Source: Arthrobacter dokdonellae
Lineage (GTDB): Bacteria; Actinomycetota; Actinomycetes; Actinomycetales; Micrococcaceae
Direction of reading: 5' to 3'
DNA length: 64,000 bases
Assembly (NCBI RefSeq): GCF_003268655.1
Contig: NZ_CP029642.1
Location: 806,001 to 870,000, forward strand
Numbering within the stretch: position 1 is the first letter of the stretch; each line of letters starts with the position of its first letter. A program made the position numbers and the translations under genes. Shown here in pieces: positions 18,379 to 27,675 of the stretch. The notes below the pieces were generated by a model. It was not told where the DNA came from. It did no database searches and saw only the letters and a program-made list of their open reading frames with translations.

Positions 18379-19554
18379 TCAAGCGCCGGCCCGGGGCAGC
18401 CGCTCCAGCACGTAGTCCCAGCGCAGCAGTTCCTGTTCCAGGCGCAGCAGCGGCCGGTGGGTGCCGGACTGCAGGTCCGCGTACATGGCGGCTTCGGCGG
18501 GTGTCAGATGCGTCAGCGCGGCGCGGGAAGGGCTGTCCTCCCGGCCCCAGAAGTCGCGGTGGGCCAGCAGCGTTTCCTCATCCATCAGGATGCTGCGCAC
18601 GTGCGGGTGGTGGGCGCGCAGCTGGTCCAGGATGTGGAAGCCGTGCGTGTCGATGTCGCCCCAGTAGAGCACCTCGACGTCCCGCAGCCAGACGCCTTCG
18701 CGGATGCCCGCGAAACCGTAGCCGCCGCCAAAGACGGCCAGCGTCCGCGGCGCCTCCGGCAGGGCCAGGAAGTTGACCAGGTTCTCCGTGGTGATGACCC
18801 GCTCCACGTCCAGGGCCACGGCGGCGAAAGCGGCAGCCGTCATCTCCACATCCAGCATGCCGGGAACCGGTGCCTGGGCGGGATCCAGGAAACGGACCCT
18901 GACCCGGTCCGGCGCCGCCTGGAAGCCGTGCCGGCGGGCGTAGTTCTTGCCAGCCAGCACCCGCTCCGGCGAGAGAACCGCCAGCATGTCGTCGATGAGC
19001 CGGCGGTGCGATTCGACGAACTTCGTGTGGACCCCCGGCAGCGACAGCTGCCTCAGGTAGATCCCGGGGGACGGGTTCGCGGCCAGCCACATGGCAACGC
19101 GGGCCGCCGTCAGCGCGTCCCCACCGTGCTTGAGCAGCTCCAGCGGCCGGCGCAGCGCCCACGTCCGCAGGCCGGGATCGAGCTCGGTCACGCGCTGGGA
19201 CAGCTCGGCATGTCTCGCCGCCTCGCGGCCCAGGCCCAAAAACGCGATTTCGTCCCCGGCGCTGTCAAACACGGCGGCGCCCGGCAGCCGGTTCGCGCCG
19301 ATGGTGTTCGCGCCGACGGTCACGTGTTCCAGCGAGCAGCCGCGCGGCGGCGGATTCCAGGACGCCGCCCACGCGGTGGCCCGGGCGTAGTCTGTGCGCA
19401 GTTGGCTGGCGCTGGGGTGCCTGATGGCACGACGCCGCGGATGCAGCCCGGTGGGTGCGTCCAGCTCGCGCAAAAGCTCTCCGCTGGTCCAGGAACGCAG
19501 CGACGCCGCCCGCACGTCCGCCGGGGAGGTCCAGCCGGGCAGGTTAGCTGCCAC
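18379..19554 (-). CDS. jetD: Wadjet system protein JetD (DUF3322/DUF2220, Toprim-like nuclease)
   Basis: A 391-residue protein with the N-terminal DUF3322 region and a C-terminal DUF2220 domain. In characterised Wadjet systems JetD is the nuclease that cuts plasmid DNA after the JetABC motor has extruded a loop. Toprim-like acidic motifs are visible: the Glu of ITTENLVNFLALP and the Asp pair of YWGDIDTHGFHILDQLR. Start GTG 19554 overlaps the end of jetC by 11 bp. It is last in the jetABCD operon. All key residues I can check are present, so the protein is probably active. Confidence 0.92.
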   Translation of the reverse strand: MAANLPGWTSPADVRAASLRSWTSGELLRELDAPTGLHPRRRAIRHPSASQLRTDYARATAWAASWNPPPRGCSLEHVTVGANTIGANRLPGAAVFDSAGDEIAFLGLGREAARHAELSQRVTELDPGLRTWALRRPLELLKHGGDALTAARVAMWLAANPSPGIYLRQLSLPGVHTKFVESHRRLIDDMLAVLSPERVLAGKNYARRHGFQAAPDRVRVRFLDPAQAPVPGMLDVEMTAAAFAAVALDVERVITTENLVNFLALPEAPRTLAVFGGGYGFAGIREGVWLRDVEVLYWGDIDTHGFHILDQLRAHHPHVRSILMDEETLLAHRDFWGREDSPSRAALTHLTPAEAAMYADLQSGTHRPLLRLEQELLRWDYVLERLPRAGA

Positions 19555-22500
19555 GCCTGTCCCGTTCGGTCCGGTACTCGTGGATGGTCATGTTGCGCAG
19601 CTGGGAGTCGTCGCCCGCCTCGTTGGCCACGAAGCCCACATTGGCCACAAAAGGTTCAATGACGTGGATTTTTTGCAGCGGCGTGACAATCAGCAGCTGG
19701 AGCTTGAGCCGCTTGAACAGTTCCAGCCCATACTTTGCCGACTCGTCGGAACCGCGGCCAAATGCCTCGTCGATGACCACGAAGCGGAAGGACCGCTGGT
19801 TGCCCGGGCCGGCAGCAATCCCGAACTGGAACGCCAGGGCCGCCGCGAGGATGGTGTAGGCAAGCTTCTCCTTCTGGCCGCCGGACTTGCCGCCGGAATC
19901 GGTGAAGTGCTCGTGCTCCTCCCCGGTCTCCGTCCATTTTTCCGAGGCCGAGAACGTAAACCAGTTGCGCACGTCGGTGACCTTGGCGGTCCAGCGTTCG
20001 TCAAGGTTGGTCAGGCCCGGCCGGCCCCGGAATCGCTCCACCAAGGCTTCCACCTGCAGGAACTTCTGCTCCGAGTACTGTTCCTGGGCGCCAATTGTCC
20101 CCTCCGAACAGGCGCGCAGGTCGCTGCCGAACTCGCGCACCTCGGCGTCGGAAGTGGACTGGGGTTCGAGCTGGATGTGCCTTCCGGGGTTGTATTCAAT
20201 CCGGGCCAGGGACTCGTTGATTTCGCCGATGCGCGAGACGATGTCCGTCCGCCGGGAATCGAGGAAGGCGTTGAAGGCAACGATCTCATGGATGGTGTTT
20301 TGCGTCAGTGAGTCCTTGAAGCGCTCGGCAAAGCGGGGGAGGTCGTTATCCACCAGCTGTTGGAGGATTTTGTTGAATTCGCCGGCGGCCTCCAGCGAAG
20401 CGTCCAGCTCGGTGGTCTCCGCCGGGTACTTGTTGCGGAAGTCGGTCATGAACCTGATGGTGATTCCCTCGGCGGTGCTGATGCGCTTGCTCAGGGCATC
20501 AATGGTGCCCGTGAGGGTGCCCCGGACCCTGCTTTCAATCTTGGCGGTGTTCTTGTACGTGAGCGACTCGGACTCAAGGGCCGCCCGGGCCAGCGCGCCC
20601 AGCTCGGCCAGCAGTCCGGCGTCGGACGTCAGGGGAGTCTCCGCCAGGGAATCCCGGCAGTCCGTGATCTGCTCGGTGAGGTCCTGGATGCCCTTCTTGT
20701 TGGCGCCAATGCGCTCCGCCAGGGCACTGAGCTTGGCGTTGGCCTTCTCCAGGCGCTGGCCCGTGGCGGATTCGCGTTCGGTGAGCTCGCGCAAGATGTC
20801 GCTGGAGGACTCCAGGACGGACTTTTCCTGGCGCAGGTCCTCCATGGTCCGGGCTGTGGCATGCCAGTCCAGGCTGGCGAAACTGACGACGCCCTCCACC
20901 GTGCCGATGAGCCGCTGCTGGCGCCCTAGATTGCCCAGCTGGCTGTCGATGCGGCCCAGCGCGTCGGAGGCGGCGCGCATCCGGCCCTCGGCCTCTTCCA
21001 GCGCGGACCGGAGCCGGGCGATTTTGTCGTGATTGTCCCAGCCCAGGACGTAGCTGGAGCGGTCCGTCAGTTCCTTCCGGTCGTCCTTTTCATGGCGTCC
21101 GCCGCCGCCCTTGAGCTGGCCGTTAATGGTCAGGGCCTTGGGGTAGCGGCGGAAATCGGCCATGGAATCGCAGCACTGGTGGTCAAAGCGGCGGCCGAGC
21201 TCGTCGAGCAGGAACTCCCGGAAGGGCGTGCCGGGCTTGATGCCGATCTTGCCGGCCAGCGTGTCGGTGGCGGCCGGGCGCGGGGCGGGGCTGCTTCCCA
21301 CCTTCAGGTAGACGAGCCGGGCTCGCAGGTTGTTGCCGTCCACCCAGTCGCTGACGGCGGGATAGTGCTCGCCGGTCACCAGCAGGGACAGGGCAAAACC
21401 GTGAAGGGTCCGCTCCGCCGCGCCTTCCCAGGCGGCCTCGGATTCGCGCACGCGCAGGAGCTCGCCGGCAAACGGCAGCTCGGATTCGGCAATGCCGGTG
21501 CCGTCGCACAGCTTCTTGCGCAGCGCGATCAGCCAGCCCGGCAGCAGGTTTTGCCGGTTCAGCAGGCTCTTCAGCTCGGCCTTGTGGTCTCCGGCCTGTT
21601 CGGAGGCCTCGGAACGCTGCCGGTCCAGGGCCGTTCGCTGCCGCTGCAACTCCGTGTTGGCTTCGGCCAGGTGCCTTTCGACGCCGGGCAGGGCCGCGGC
21701 GTTGGCGTCGAAAACCACCTGGTCCTCCGGTTCAAACAGGCCGAGGACGGTGGCCGCCTCCGCATACGAGGCGTAGCGTTCCTGCTGGGCGCCCGACTCG
21801 ATGGCCAGCCGGGCCAGCTCGCCCTCAATGGCGGCGATCCGGCCGCCGCCGCTGTTGCGGATGTCGTCGCGCAGGTCGGCCAGCTCCCGGTTGAGCCGGC
21901 CGGCGTCGGCCGTCAGCGTGGTTTGCTCCGCGGCAACCCTGGCGGCCGCGCGTTCCAGCTCCTGCAGGTGTGCCTCGCTCAGCTCCAGCTTTTGGGTGGT
22001 GAACCAAGGTGAGAGCTGCTCGCGCTGTTCGTGGGCGCGGTCGTAGTCCGTGGTCAGCGCGTGGTGTCGGGCGGCGTTGTCCCGGACTGGCTCCAGCATG
22101 CGGATCTGGTCCTTGGCCCGCAGCACGGCGTCGTGGGCCTTCTTCAGGTCGTCAAAGTGGTGAAGCAGGTTCTTGATGCGCGTGTCAACATCGTCCTCTT
22201 CAAGCATGTTGGTGCGCACAAAGTGGGTGATGTTTTCCACCTGCTTCATGGACACCGTGCGGTGGAACAGGTCCATGGCCTGCGCGGAGCCGATCCCGAA
22301 GTGGCGCTTGAACGCGGCCGCGTACTTTTCAAACACGTCAAAGACCGAGACGCCGTCGTTGCGCAGGCGCCGCTTGAGCTTGGCCATGTCGGTGCCAAAG
22401 TCGGAGAAGTCCGTCTTGATGCTTTGCGCGCCCTCGGCAATGGTGTAGAAGCGCGTGGGCTGGCCGGCCTCCTGGGTGGCCCACAGCGTGATGGCCAGGG

Positions 22501-22918
22501 AAATGGTCTTGTCCAGGGCGGCATTGTGGAAGACGCCCAGCACCACCGTGAAGGTGCCCGGACCGCGCAGCGCCACGGGCCGGGAGGTGTCGCCGATGCC
22601 GCTGCGGGCGCTTTTGTGGAAGCCGCGCACGTAGGACATGAGGCTGCGTTCCTTCTTTTGCGCCCCGGCAGCCTTGTTGTATTCGATCCGGTTCGCCGGC
22701 AGCAGCAGCGTGGTGATGGCGTCCACAATGGTGGACTTGCCGGAGCCGATGTCGCCGGTGAGCAGGCTGTTCTCGCCGTCGAGCCGGAAGGTGCGCACGT
22801 TCTTGTTGAAGGTGCCCCAGTTGAGCAGCTCCAGGCGCTGCAGGCGGAAGCCGGGGCGGGTTCCGGCGTCGTCCGCGGTGAGGTCGTCGAGGCTGAAAAG
22901 CCCGGCCTGGGTGCTCAT
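19544..22918 (-). CDS. jetC: Wadjet system SMC-like ATPase JetC
   Basis: A 1124-residue SMC/MukB-like motor. Walker A GDIGSGKST is at about 55-63 after LQRLELLNWGTFNK. Two long Glu/Arg/Ala-rich coiled-coil arms flank a central hinge-like region. The ABC signature is SGGQKEKLAYT at about 1009 and Walker B VVIDEAFGRGSDES at about 1048. JetC dimers with JetA (kleisin) and JetB (KITE) extrude DNA loops and recognise small circular DNA. Start ATG 22918 overlaps the jetB stop by 4 bp (ATGA). An in-frame extension upstream of this ATG lies wholly within jetB and is not needed. Confidence 0.95.
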   Translation of the reverse strand: MSTQAGLFSLDDLTADDAGTRPGFRLQRLELLNWGTFNKNVRTFRLDGENSLLTGDIGSGKSTIVDAITTLLLPANRIEYNKAAGAQKKERSLMSYVRGFHKSARSGIGDTSRPVALRGPGTFTVVLGVFHNAALDKTISLAITLWATQEAGQPTRFYTIAEGAQSIKTDFSDFGTDMAKLKRRLRNDGVSVFDVFEKYAAAFKRHFGIGSAQAMDLFHRTVSMKQVENITHFVRTNMLEEDDVDTRIKNLLHHFDDLKKAHDAVLRAKDQIRMLEPVRDNAARHHALTTDYDRAHEQREQLSPWFTTQKLELSEAHLQELERAAARVAAEQTTLTADAGRLNRELADLRDDIRNSGGGRIAAIEGELARLAIESGAQQERYASYAEAATVLGLFEPEDQVVFDANAAALPGVERHLAEANTELQRQRTALDRQRSEASEQAGDHKAELKSLLNRQNLLPGWLIALRKKLCDGTGIAESELPFAGELLRVRESEAAWEGAAERTLHGFALSLLVTGEHYPAVSDWVDGNNLRARLVYLKVGSSPAPRPAATDTLAGKIGIKPGTPFREFLLDELGRRFDHQCCDSMADFRRYPKALTINGQLKGGGGRHEKDDRKELTDRSSYVLGWDNHDKIARLRSALEEAEGRMRAASDALGRIDSQLGNLGRQQRLIGTVEGVVSFASLDWHATARTMEDLRQEKSVLESSSDILRELTERESATGQRLEKANAKLSALAERIGANKKGIQDLTEQITDCRDSLAETPLTSDAGLLAELGALARAALESESLTYKNTAKIESRVRGTLTGTIDALSKRISTAEGITIRFMTDFRNKYPAETTELDASLEAAGEFNKILQQLVDNDLPRFAERFKDSLTQNTIHEIVAFNAFLDSRRTDIVSRIGEINESLARIEYNPGRHIQLEPQSTSDAEVREFGSDLRACSEGTIGAQEQYSEQKFLQVEALVERFRGRPGLTNLDERWTAKVTDVRNWFTFSASEKWTETGEEHEHFTDSGGKSGGQKEKLAYTILAAALAFQFGIAAGPGNQRSFRFVVIDEAFGRGSDESAKYGLELFKRLKLQLLIVTPLQKIHVIEPFVANVGFVANEAGDDSQLRNMTIHEYRTERDRRGS

Positions 22919-23577
22919 GCGGTGGCCCTTTCCTTTGTGGCGCTGCCTGCGGTGCCCGCTGCGGGCAAGTCCGAGGCGAGGGTCGAACGGTAGTCGGCCA
23001 GCCGCGCGTCGAACTCTTCCAGCCACTGGGCGTCCACATAGGCCTTGAGAATGCGGGCCACCTCGAAAGTCTGCTCCTGGCCGCGGAGCTTGCGCAGGAA
23101 GCCCAGCTCGGTGACCTTCTTGATGTTGGTGGCCAGCTGGTCCTGGATGCGGGCCTCGTTGCTGGATTCGGGCAGGAAGACGGAGACCATGTCGCCGATC
23201 TGCTCGGCCGTCATGATGAGCCGGGTCTCGCTGTTTTGCTGGTCGAACTCGGCCAGCCGGGCGCGCAGCAGGGCCAGCAGGAGGCTGACGTTGAAGGTCA
23301 GCTGGCGGCGGGGGATGAGGCGGGGCAGCTCGGGGTCGGCGTCGGGGCTGGAACGCAGGAAGGCGTACCCTTCGGTGTCGTCAAGCACCAGTTCCAGGCC
23401 CAGCACGGCCACGTAGTCCCGGACCTGGGCGGACAGTTCCATGAGCCGCTGCCACAGCTTCTCGTCCGACTCGCGGTAGACAACGCCCTTGAACAGCCGG
23501 GTAATGGCCAGGGGCAGCCCGTCGGGCGCCCTGGCGGCATCCGGGGCACCTGCGGGTTCAGCGGGGATGGCGGTCAT
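22915..23577 (-). CDS. jetB: Wadjet system protein JetB (DUF4194, KITE-like)
   Basis: A 220-residue winged-helix-type subunit; in Wadjet complexes it acts as the MukE/KITE-like partner of JetA and JetC. Visible core: ITRLFKGVVYRESDEKLWQR, then the DYVAVLGLELVLDDTEGYAFL strand-turn region and LRKLRGQEQTFEVARIL. Start ATG 23577 overlaps the jetA stop by 4 bp and the gene's own stop overlaps the jetC ATG by 4 bp, so the three are translationally coupled. Confidence 0.92.
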   Translation of the reverse strand: MTAIPAEPAGAPDAARAPDGLPLAITRLFKGVVYRESDEKLWQRLMELSAQVRDYVAVLGLELVLDDTEGYAFLRSSPDADPELPRLIPRRQLTFNVSLLLALLRARLAEFDQQNSETRLIMTAEQIGDMVSVFLPESSNEARIQDQLATNIKKVTELGFLRKLRGQEQTFEVARILKAYVDAQWLEEFDARLADYRSTLASDLPAAGTAGSATKERATA

Positions 23578-25016
23578 GATGGCCTCACAAAGATGATTTG
23601 GTCGACGGTGGCCTCGCGCAGGCTGCCGTCGGGCAGGGTCCAGGACAGGGTTTGGGAGCGGTCCGAGTCGATGGTGGCCCACGTGGATTCGGTGGCGAGC
23701 TGGAAGTAGGTGACGAGCTCCGCCAGGCCCTGGCTGAGCGGGAAGGCGTCGGTGACGTCCGCCAGCGTGGCCTGCCCGGCTTCCGCCAGGACGGAATCGA
23801 TGTTGGCTTCCAGCCGGTGCGCGTCCACATGAAACTGGGTGAACAGGGCGTCGGCGTCCACGTCCAGATCCTCGGCGACGTCCACGCCGTCGTGAATGGC
23901 GACCTGCCTGCTCGGTTCATAGAGGGGACGCTCAAACGGAAGGGCCACGGGGATGTCATGGCCAGGCAGTTCGGCAAACGGGCCCGACGGCGGACTGGTC
24001 CTGACCGCGACGGCGCTCGCCTCGATGTTGCGGATCAGCGCCATGATGCGCTTGTTTTCCAGAAAGACCTTGTCGTCGAGCAGTCGGCGGATTTGGGCGG
24101 AGAGCTGGCGGACGGTGGCCTGGGTTTGTTCGACGGCGGGCAGCCAGTCGTTCTGCATCGACGTGATGGAGAGCAGGCCGTCCTGCGCGGCGAGGGCCTC
24201 GATTTTGGTGGCCCGGTCCAGGAGTTCGTGAAGTTCGGAGCGCAGCTGCGGAGACATCAGGTAGTCCCAGAACCCCTGGAAGGTGCGTCCCTGGAGGGAG
24301 CCGCTGATGTCCTGCTGCGAGGAGAAGATGGTCTCGAGGAGGTCCCCCTGGCTGCCGTCCCACATGGAGATCTGCTCGCGGAGGTTCCGGTCGAGCTTGC
24401 GGAAGTTCGCCTCCACCTCCCGGAAGTCGGCCAGCAGGTCCTTGGCCTGCGTGGTCAGCTGGTGGAAGTGGTCCACCGCTTCCGGGCCGCTCATGACAGG
24501 GATTTCGCCGGAGCGGATCCGTTCCATCTGCGCGTCGATGTCGTCGCGCTGGCGCTGCAGTTCCGCGAGCCTGGCCTCGGGGTCCGTTTCCGAGCCGTGG
24601 ACCAGGGTTTTCAGCAGGTTGAAGATGCTGGAGAGGCGTGATTGCGTCGGCACAAAATCGCGTCCGCGCAGGGCCTCCACCCAACGGATGACGTCCTCGG
24701 TGGAGGCGGTGAGGTCATAGACGGGTTCATCCCGGCTGTCCGTGTAGAACTTCCGCAGCCACGCCTTTTCCGGTTCGGCCCAGTCGTCCAGGTAGTCGGC
24801 GGCGGAGCGGGGGAACCTGTCCTCGCCGAGGGAGTCGCGCAGGCTGAACAGCACGTCATCCAAAACATCAATGAGGTCCTGGCGGCCCAGGTTGCGCTGG
24901 TTGGGGTCCGTGAAGGCGGTCATGAAAAACGTCAGCGCCAGGGGTGCATTTTGGGCGCGGAGCAGCGACCAGCCCGCGTGTGTTTCACGCAGGGAGTTGA
25001 TCGAAAAGTAGTCCAC
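23574..25016 (-). CDS. jetA: Wadjet system protein JetA (DUF3375, kleisin-like)
   Basis: A 480-residue DUF3375 protein, the kleisin-like subunit bridging the JetC heads. It is mostly helical with a coiled-coil tract around residues 148-230 (RLAELQRQRDDIDAQMERIR) and a C-terminal acidic region. Start is GTG 25016 (MDYFSINSLRETHAGW) with GGAG nine bases upstream. It is first in the operon. The order jetA-jetB-jetC-jetD on one strand is the type I Wadjet arrangement. The 159-bp gap to vapC upstream holds no gene and presumably the operon promoter. Confidence 0.93.
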   Translation of the reverse strand: MDYFSINSLRETHAGWSLLRAQNAPLALTFFMTAFTDPNQRNLGRQDLIDVLDDVLFSLRDSLGEDRFPRSAADYLDDWAEPEKAWLRKFYTDSRDEPVYDLTASTEDVIRWVEALRGRDFVPTQSRLSSIFNLLKTLVHGSETDPEARLAELQRQRDDIDAQMERIRSGEIPVMSGPEAVDHFHQLTTQAKDLLADFREVEANFRKLDRNLREQISMWDGSQGDLLETIFSSQQDISGSLQGRTFQGFWDYLMSPQLRSELHELLDRATKIEALAAQDGLLSITSMQNDWLPAVEQTQATVRQLSAQIRRLLDDKVFLENKRIMALIRNIEASAVAVRTSPPSGPFAELPGHDIPVALPFERPLYEPSRQVAIHDGVDVAEDLDVDADALFTQFHVDAHRLEANIDSVLAEAGQATLADVTDAFPLSQGLAELVTYFQLATESTWATIDSDRSQTLSWTLPDGSLREATVDQIIFVRPS

Positions 25017-25175
25017 GGCATCGCTCCAAAGGCTCTAACTGCTTCAATCAACAATCGTAGGGGCAGGCGCTGACAAAGCGTTCATTGCTCACGACGGCGG
25101 ACGCGCCGGTTTGGGCGGTAACGCCGCCTCTGGCCGGCCGCCGGGCGGCGCGGCACCGGCCACTGGGCGGCCGCC

Positions 25176-25619
25176 TCACCTCGGACCGGCGCCAGGGGAG
25201 ATGGCCGCCGTCGCCGCCCCGGCGGACTGCCACGCGGCAAGGAGCCGTGCATCGCCGGAGACGAGAACCGCATGCGGGTCCGCGGCAATGAGCAGGCCGG
25301 CTGCGCAGTGGACGGCGTCATAGCCGCGGAGCCGGAAGCGGCCCGCGGCTTCGGCGCCGTGGAGCATCAGGGCCTCGTCAAGTTCAACGACGTTGAACCC
25401 GGACCAGTAGTCGTCCAGGGTGGACAGGCTGGTTTGGAGCTGGGAGGAATCAAGCCGCCCGATGCGGTGGGCCTGGTGCAGGGCCGCGGAGGCTTCAACG
25501 TACAGCAGTGGCGTGGAAACTACTGCAACGGAACCGTCCCACAGCTCCCTGTACGCGACGGAATCCGCCTCGGCGATGAGCAAGGGAACAAATGCCGAGG
25601 TGTCCCAGTACGTGATCAC
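25176..25619 (-). CDS. PIN-domain toxin (VapC-like ribonuclease)
   Basis: A 147-residue PIN RNase. The acidic cluster is present: D6 in YWDTSAFVPL, E42 in YVEASAAL, the Asp of GYDAVHCAAG and the Asp of VSGDARLL. The start ATG overlaps the antitoxin stop by 4 bp. PIN toxins cleave tRNA or rRNA when freed from the antitoxin. The partner is a Phd/YefM-type antitoxin rather than a VapB ribbon-helix-helix protein. Confidence 0.9.
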   Translation of the reverse strand: MITYWDTSAFVPLLIAEADSVAYRELWDGSVAVVSTPLLYVEASAALHQAHRIGRLDSSQLQTSLSTLDDYWSGFNVVELDEALMLHGAEAAGRFRLRGYDAVHCAAGLLIAADPHAVLVSGDARLLAAWQSAGAATAAISPGAGPR

Positions 25620-25870
25620 CCGCGCTGCTCGGCCACGAGATCGCTGACGGGCGCCCCCACATCCAAGGGATCACCGGAGGGGTGCTTGGGTTTGGCCGCA
25701 CTCGTGACCTTGCCATCGGCGACCAGGCGTTGAAGCGTCTCGTCACCCCTCAGGGGGACCACTTGGGCCACAGGAGTGCCCCGGTCGGTGATGATGATGG
25801 TCTCACCTGAGCGCACGCGGGCGAGGTGCAGGCTCAGGTGCGCCTTGAAGTCGCGGATGCCAACGCCCAT
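25616..25870 (-). CDS. Phd/YefM-type antitoxin
   Basis: An 84-residue antitoxin with the conserved N-terminal Phd/YefM pattern: VGIRDFKAHLSLHLARVRSG, then IIITDRGTPVAQVVPL. The C-terminal ~40 residues are Pro/Lys-rich and likely wrap the toxin. Start ATG 25870 follows GAGGAG by nine bases. Upstream, GACTACAAT and GACTACATT (about 25886-25916) form a direct repeat over the probable promoter, a candidate autoregulatory site. Confidence 0.88.
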   Translation of the reverse strand: MGVGIRDFKAHLSLHLARVRSGETIIITDRGTPVAQVVPLRGDETLQRLVADGKVTSAAKPKHPSGDPLDVGAPVSDLVAEQRG

Positions 25871-25949
25871 GCCTGCCGACTCCTCAATGTAGTCACATTT
25901 TGGGTCTAATTGTAGTCTCATAAACCCGTCGCGGGCTGTCCGACGGCGG

Positions 25950-27320
25950 TCAAATTCCCTTGCCGGGGTTCAGGATGCCCAGCGGGTCGAAGACGGCCTT
26001 GATCTTGTGCTGCAAGTCAAGGGAGAGGCCTCCGACTTCCTCTTCGAGCCATTCCTGCTTCAGCAGGCCGATGCCGTGTTCCCCGGTCAAGGTCCCGCCA
26101 AGTCGCCTGGCCAGGCGGAACATTTCGCCCAGTGCAGCCTTGGCGGGACCCTCGGTGATGGATTCGTCCTGGCCGACCACGACCATGGGGTGCAGGTTGC
26201 CGTCCGCGGCGTGGGCGATCACGAAGATCTTCACCCCGGTCCGCTTTGAGATCTCGGCCAGACCCTCAACCGCCTCGGCCAGTCGATTGCGTGGGACCCC
26301 GATGTCCCCGATGGAGACACGTCCCAGCCGTTGCAAGGCGGGGATGGCATTGCGGCGCGCCGCGACCAGCTCGGCGGCCCGCGCGTCGTCGTCGGTCTGC
26401 TCCACGGAGGTGGCAAACGGGGTGATCGCCTCGACCAGCACCCGCTGCTCCAGCAGGGCGCCGTAACCATCCGTCTGGGCCAGCAAAAACGCGTTGCCCC
26501 GGCTGCTGTGGTCGGTGCCCATCATCGCGTCGACGGCGGCCAGGGTGGCGCCGTCGATGAACTCCAGGATGGCCGGCTGGATCCGGGCCTCAACGATGGC
26601 CGAGGCGGCCTGGGCGGCCGCGGGAGCGTCCGCGAAGTAGGCAGCCACGGTGGCGGTATGTAATGGTTTGGGACGCAGGCGCAGCGTCGCCTCGACCACC
26701 ACGCCGAGGGTTCCCTCCGAGCCGATGAGCAGCGCGTTCAGGTCGTAGCCGCTGACGCCCTTGATGGTGTTCCGGCCGGTTTTCAGGATCCGTCCGTCGG
26801 CCAGCACCACCTGCAGCGAGAGCACGGACTCGCGCGTCACCCCGTACTTGGCGCACCACATCCCTCCGGCGTTGGTGGCCACATTGCCGCCGATCGAACA
26901 GATCGCCGTGCTGGCCGGGTCCGGGGCATAGAACAGTCCGTGCTGTGAGGCGGCGGCATTGACGTCGGCGTTCAGCACGCCCGGCTGCACCACCGCTTGC
27001 TGCTCCACCGGGTCAATCGAGAGGATCCGGTTCATCCGGCTGACATCCAGCACCACGGTCCCCGCCGTGGCCGAGGACCCGCCGGCCAGGCCGGTGCCCG
27101 CACCTCGCGGCACGATGGAAACCCGGTGGCGGGTGGCCAGCCGCAGGGCCTGGACCACGTCGTCCACGGACTCGGCGTAAACAACGCCGTCAGGAATGCT
27201 GCCGGGCACATAGCCGGACCGGTCGACGGCGGCACGGGCCCTCTCCTGCGGGTCGGTCGAGACGATCCGGCACGCGGTCAGCAACGCATGGACGCCGCCG
27301 TCGTTGGGGAGTGCAGTCAT
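25950..27320 (-). CDS. FAD-linked oxidase, GlcD / D-lactate dehydrogenase type
   Basis: A 456-residue flavoprotein oxidising 2-hydroxy acids such as glycolate or D-lactate. The PCMH-type FAD-binding domain (about 35-215) shows VSIVPRGAGTGLAGGSSAT and the GGNVATNAGG loop; the C-terminal oxidase domain has IAHAADGNLHP and GEHGIGLLKQEWL. Start ATG 27320 (MTALPNDGG) follows GAGGG by eight bases; an ATG at 27338 lacks a ribosome site. It is not obviously in an operon. Confidence 0.9.
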   Translation of the reverse strand: MTALPNDGGVHALLTACRIVSTDPQERARAAVDRSGYVPGSIPDGVVYAESVDDVVQALRLATRHRVSIVPRGAGTGLAGGSSATAGTVVLDVSRMNRILSIDPVEQQAVVQPGVLNADVNAAASQHGLFYAPDPASTAICSIGGNVATNAGGMWCAKYGVTRESVLSLQVVLADGRILKTGRNTIKGVSGYDLNALLIGSEGTLGVVVEATLRLRPKPLHTATVAAYFADAPAAAQAASAIVEARIQPAILEFIDGATLAAVDAMMGTDHSSRGNAFLLAQTDGYGALLEQRVLVEAITPFATSVEQTDDDARAAELVAARRNAIPALQRLGRVSIGDIGVPRNRLAEAVEGLAEISKRTGVKIFVIAHAADGNLHPMVVVGQDESITEGPAKAALGEMFRLARRLGGTLTGEHGIGLLKQEWLEEEVGGLSLDLQHKIKAVFDPLGILNPGKGI

Positions 27321-27675
27321 GCTCCCACCCTCGCCCATGCGCGCGGGGACCGCAAGGCGTTCGTGGCACTTGAGGTGGGGAGCGGGAGTCCCGTCGAAAC
27401 GGGGGGCCGCAAAAGTCTCCCGTCCGGCGTCGTCCCGGTTCTACGGGCTGTTGCGGGGGCGCCCGGGCCGGGAACGCCGCCGGTACATGATGGCGGCCAC
27501 CACCAGCCTCGGCGCGGGTGGCCGCCCACACGGCCACGACAATGTTCCCGGCAGCGGTCAGCAGGATGCTGCGCACGGGGACCCCGGTGCGCCTGTACGT
27601 CCATGGGGTCAATTTGCCGCACGCAAGGCGCCGTCTGAGCGGACTTTCGAAGATGGCTGGTGGCATGATGGGCAC
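27321..27675. other. Gene-free stretch with a possible membrane-protein relic
   Basis: No intact gene. On the minus strand about 27480-27600 reads RRTGVPVRSILLTAAGN then IVVAVWAATRA, and in another frame RLVVAAIMYRRRSRP. Together they look like a short hydrophobic fragment broken by a frameshift. The identity is not recoverable by eye; an APC-type permease end is one guess. The right end should hold the osmC-like gene's promoter. Confidence 0.25.

Noticed and set aside
19544..22918. JetC read as a MukB or SbcC housekeeping protein
   Set aside because: Neighbouring DUF3375, DUF4194 and DUF3322 genes with overlapping ends identify the Wadjet operon.
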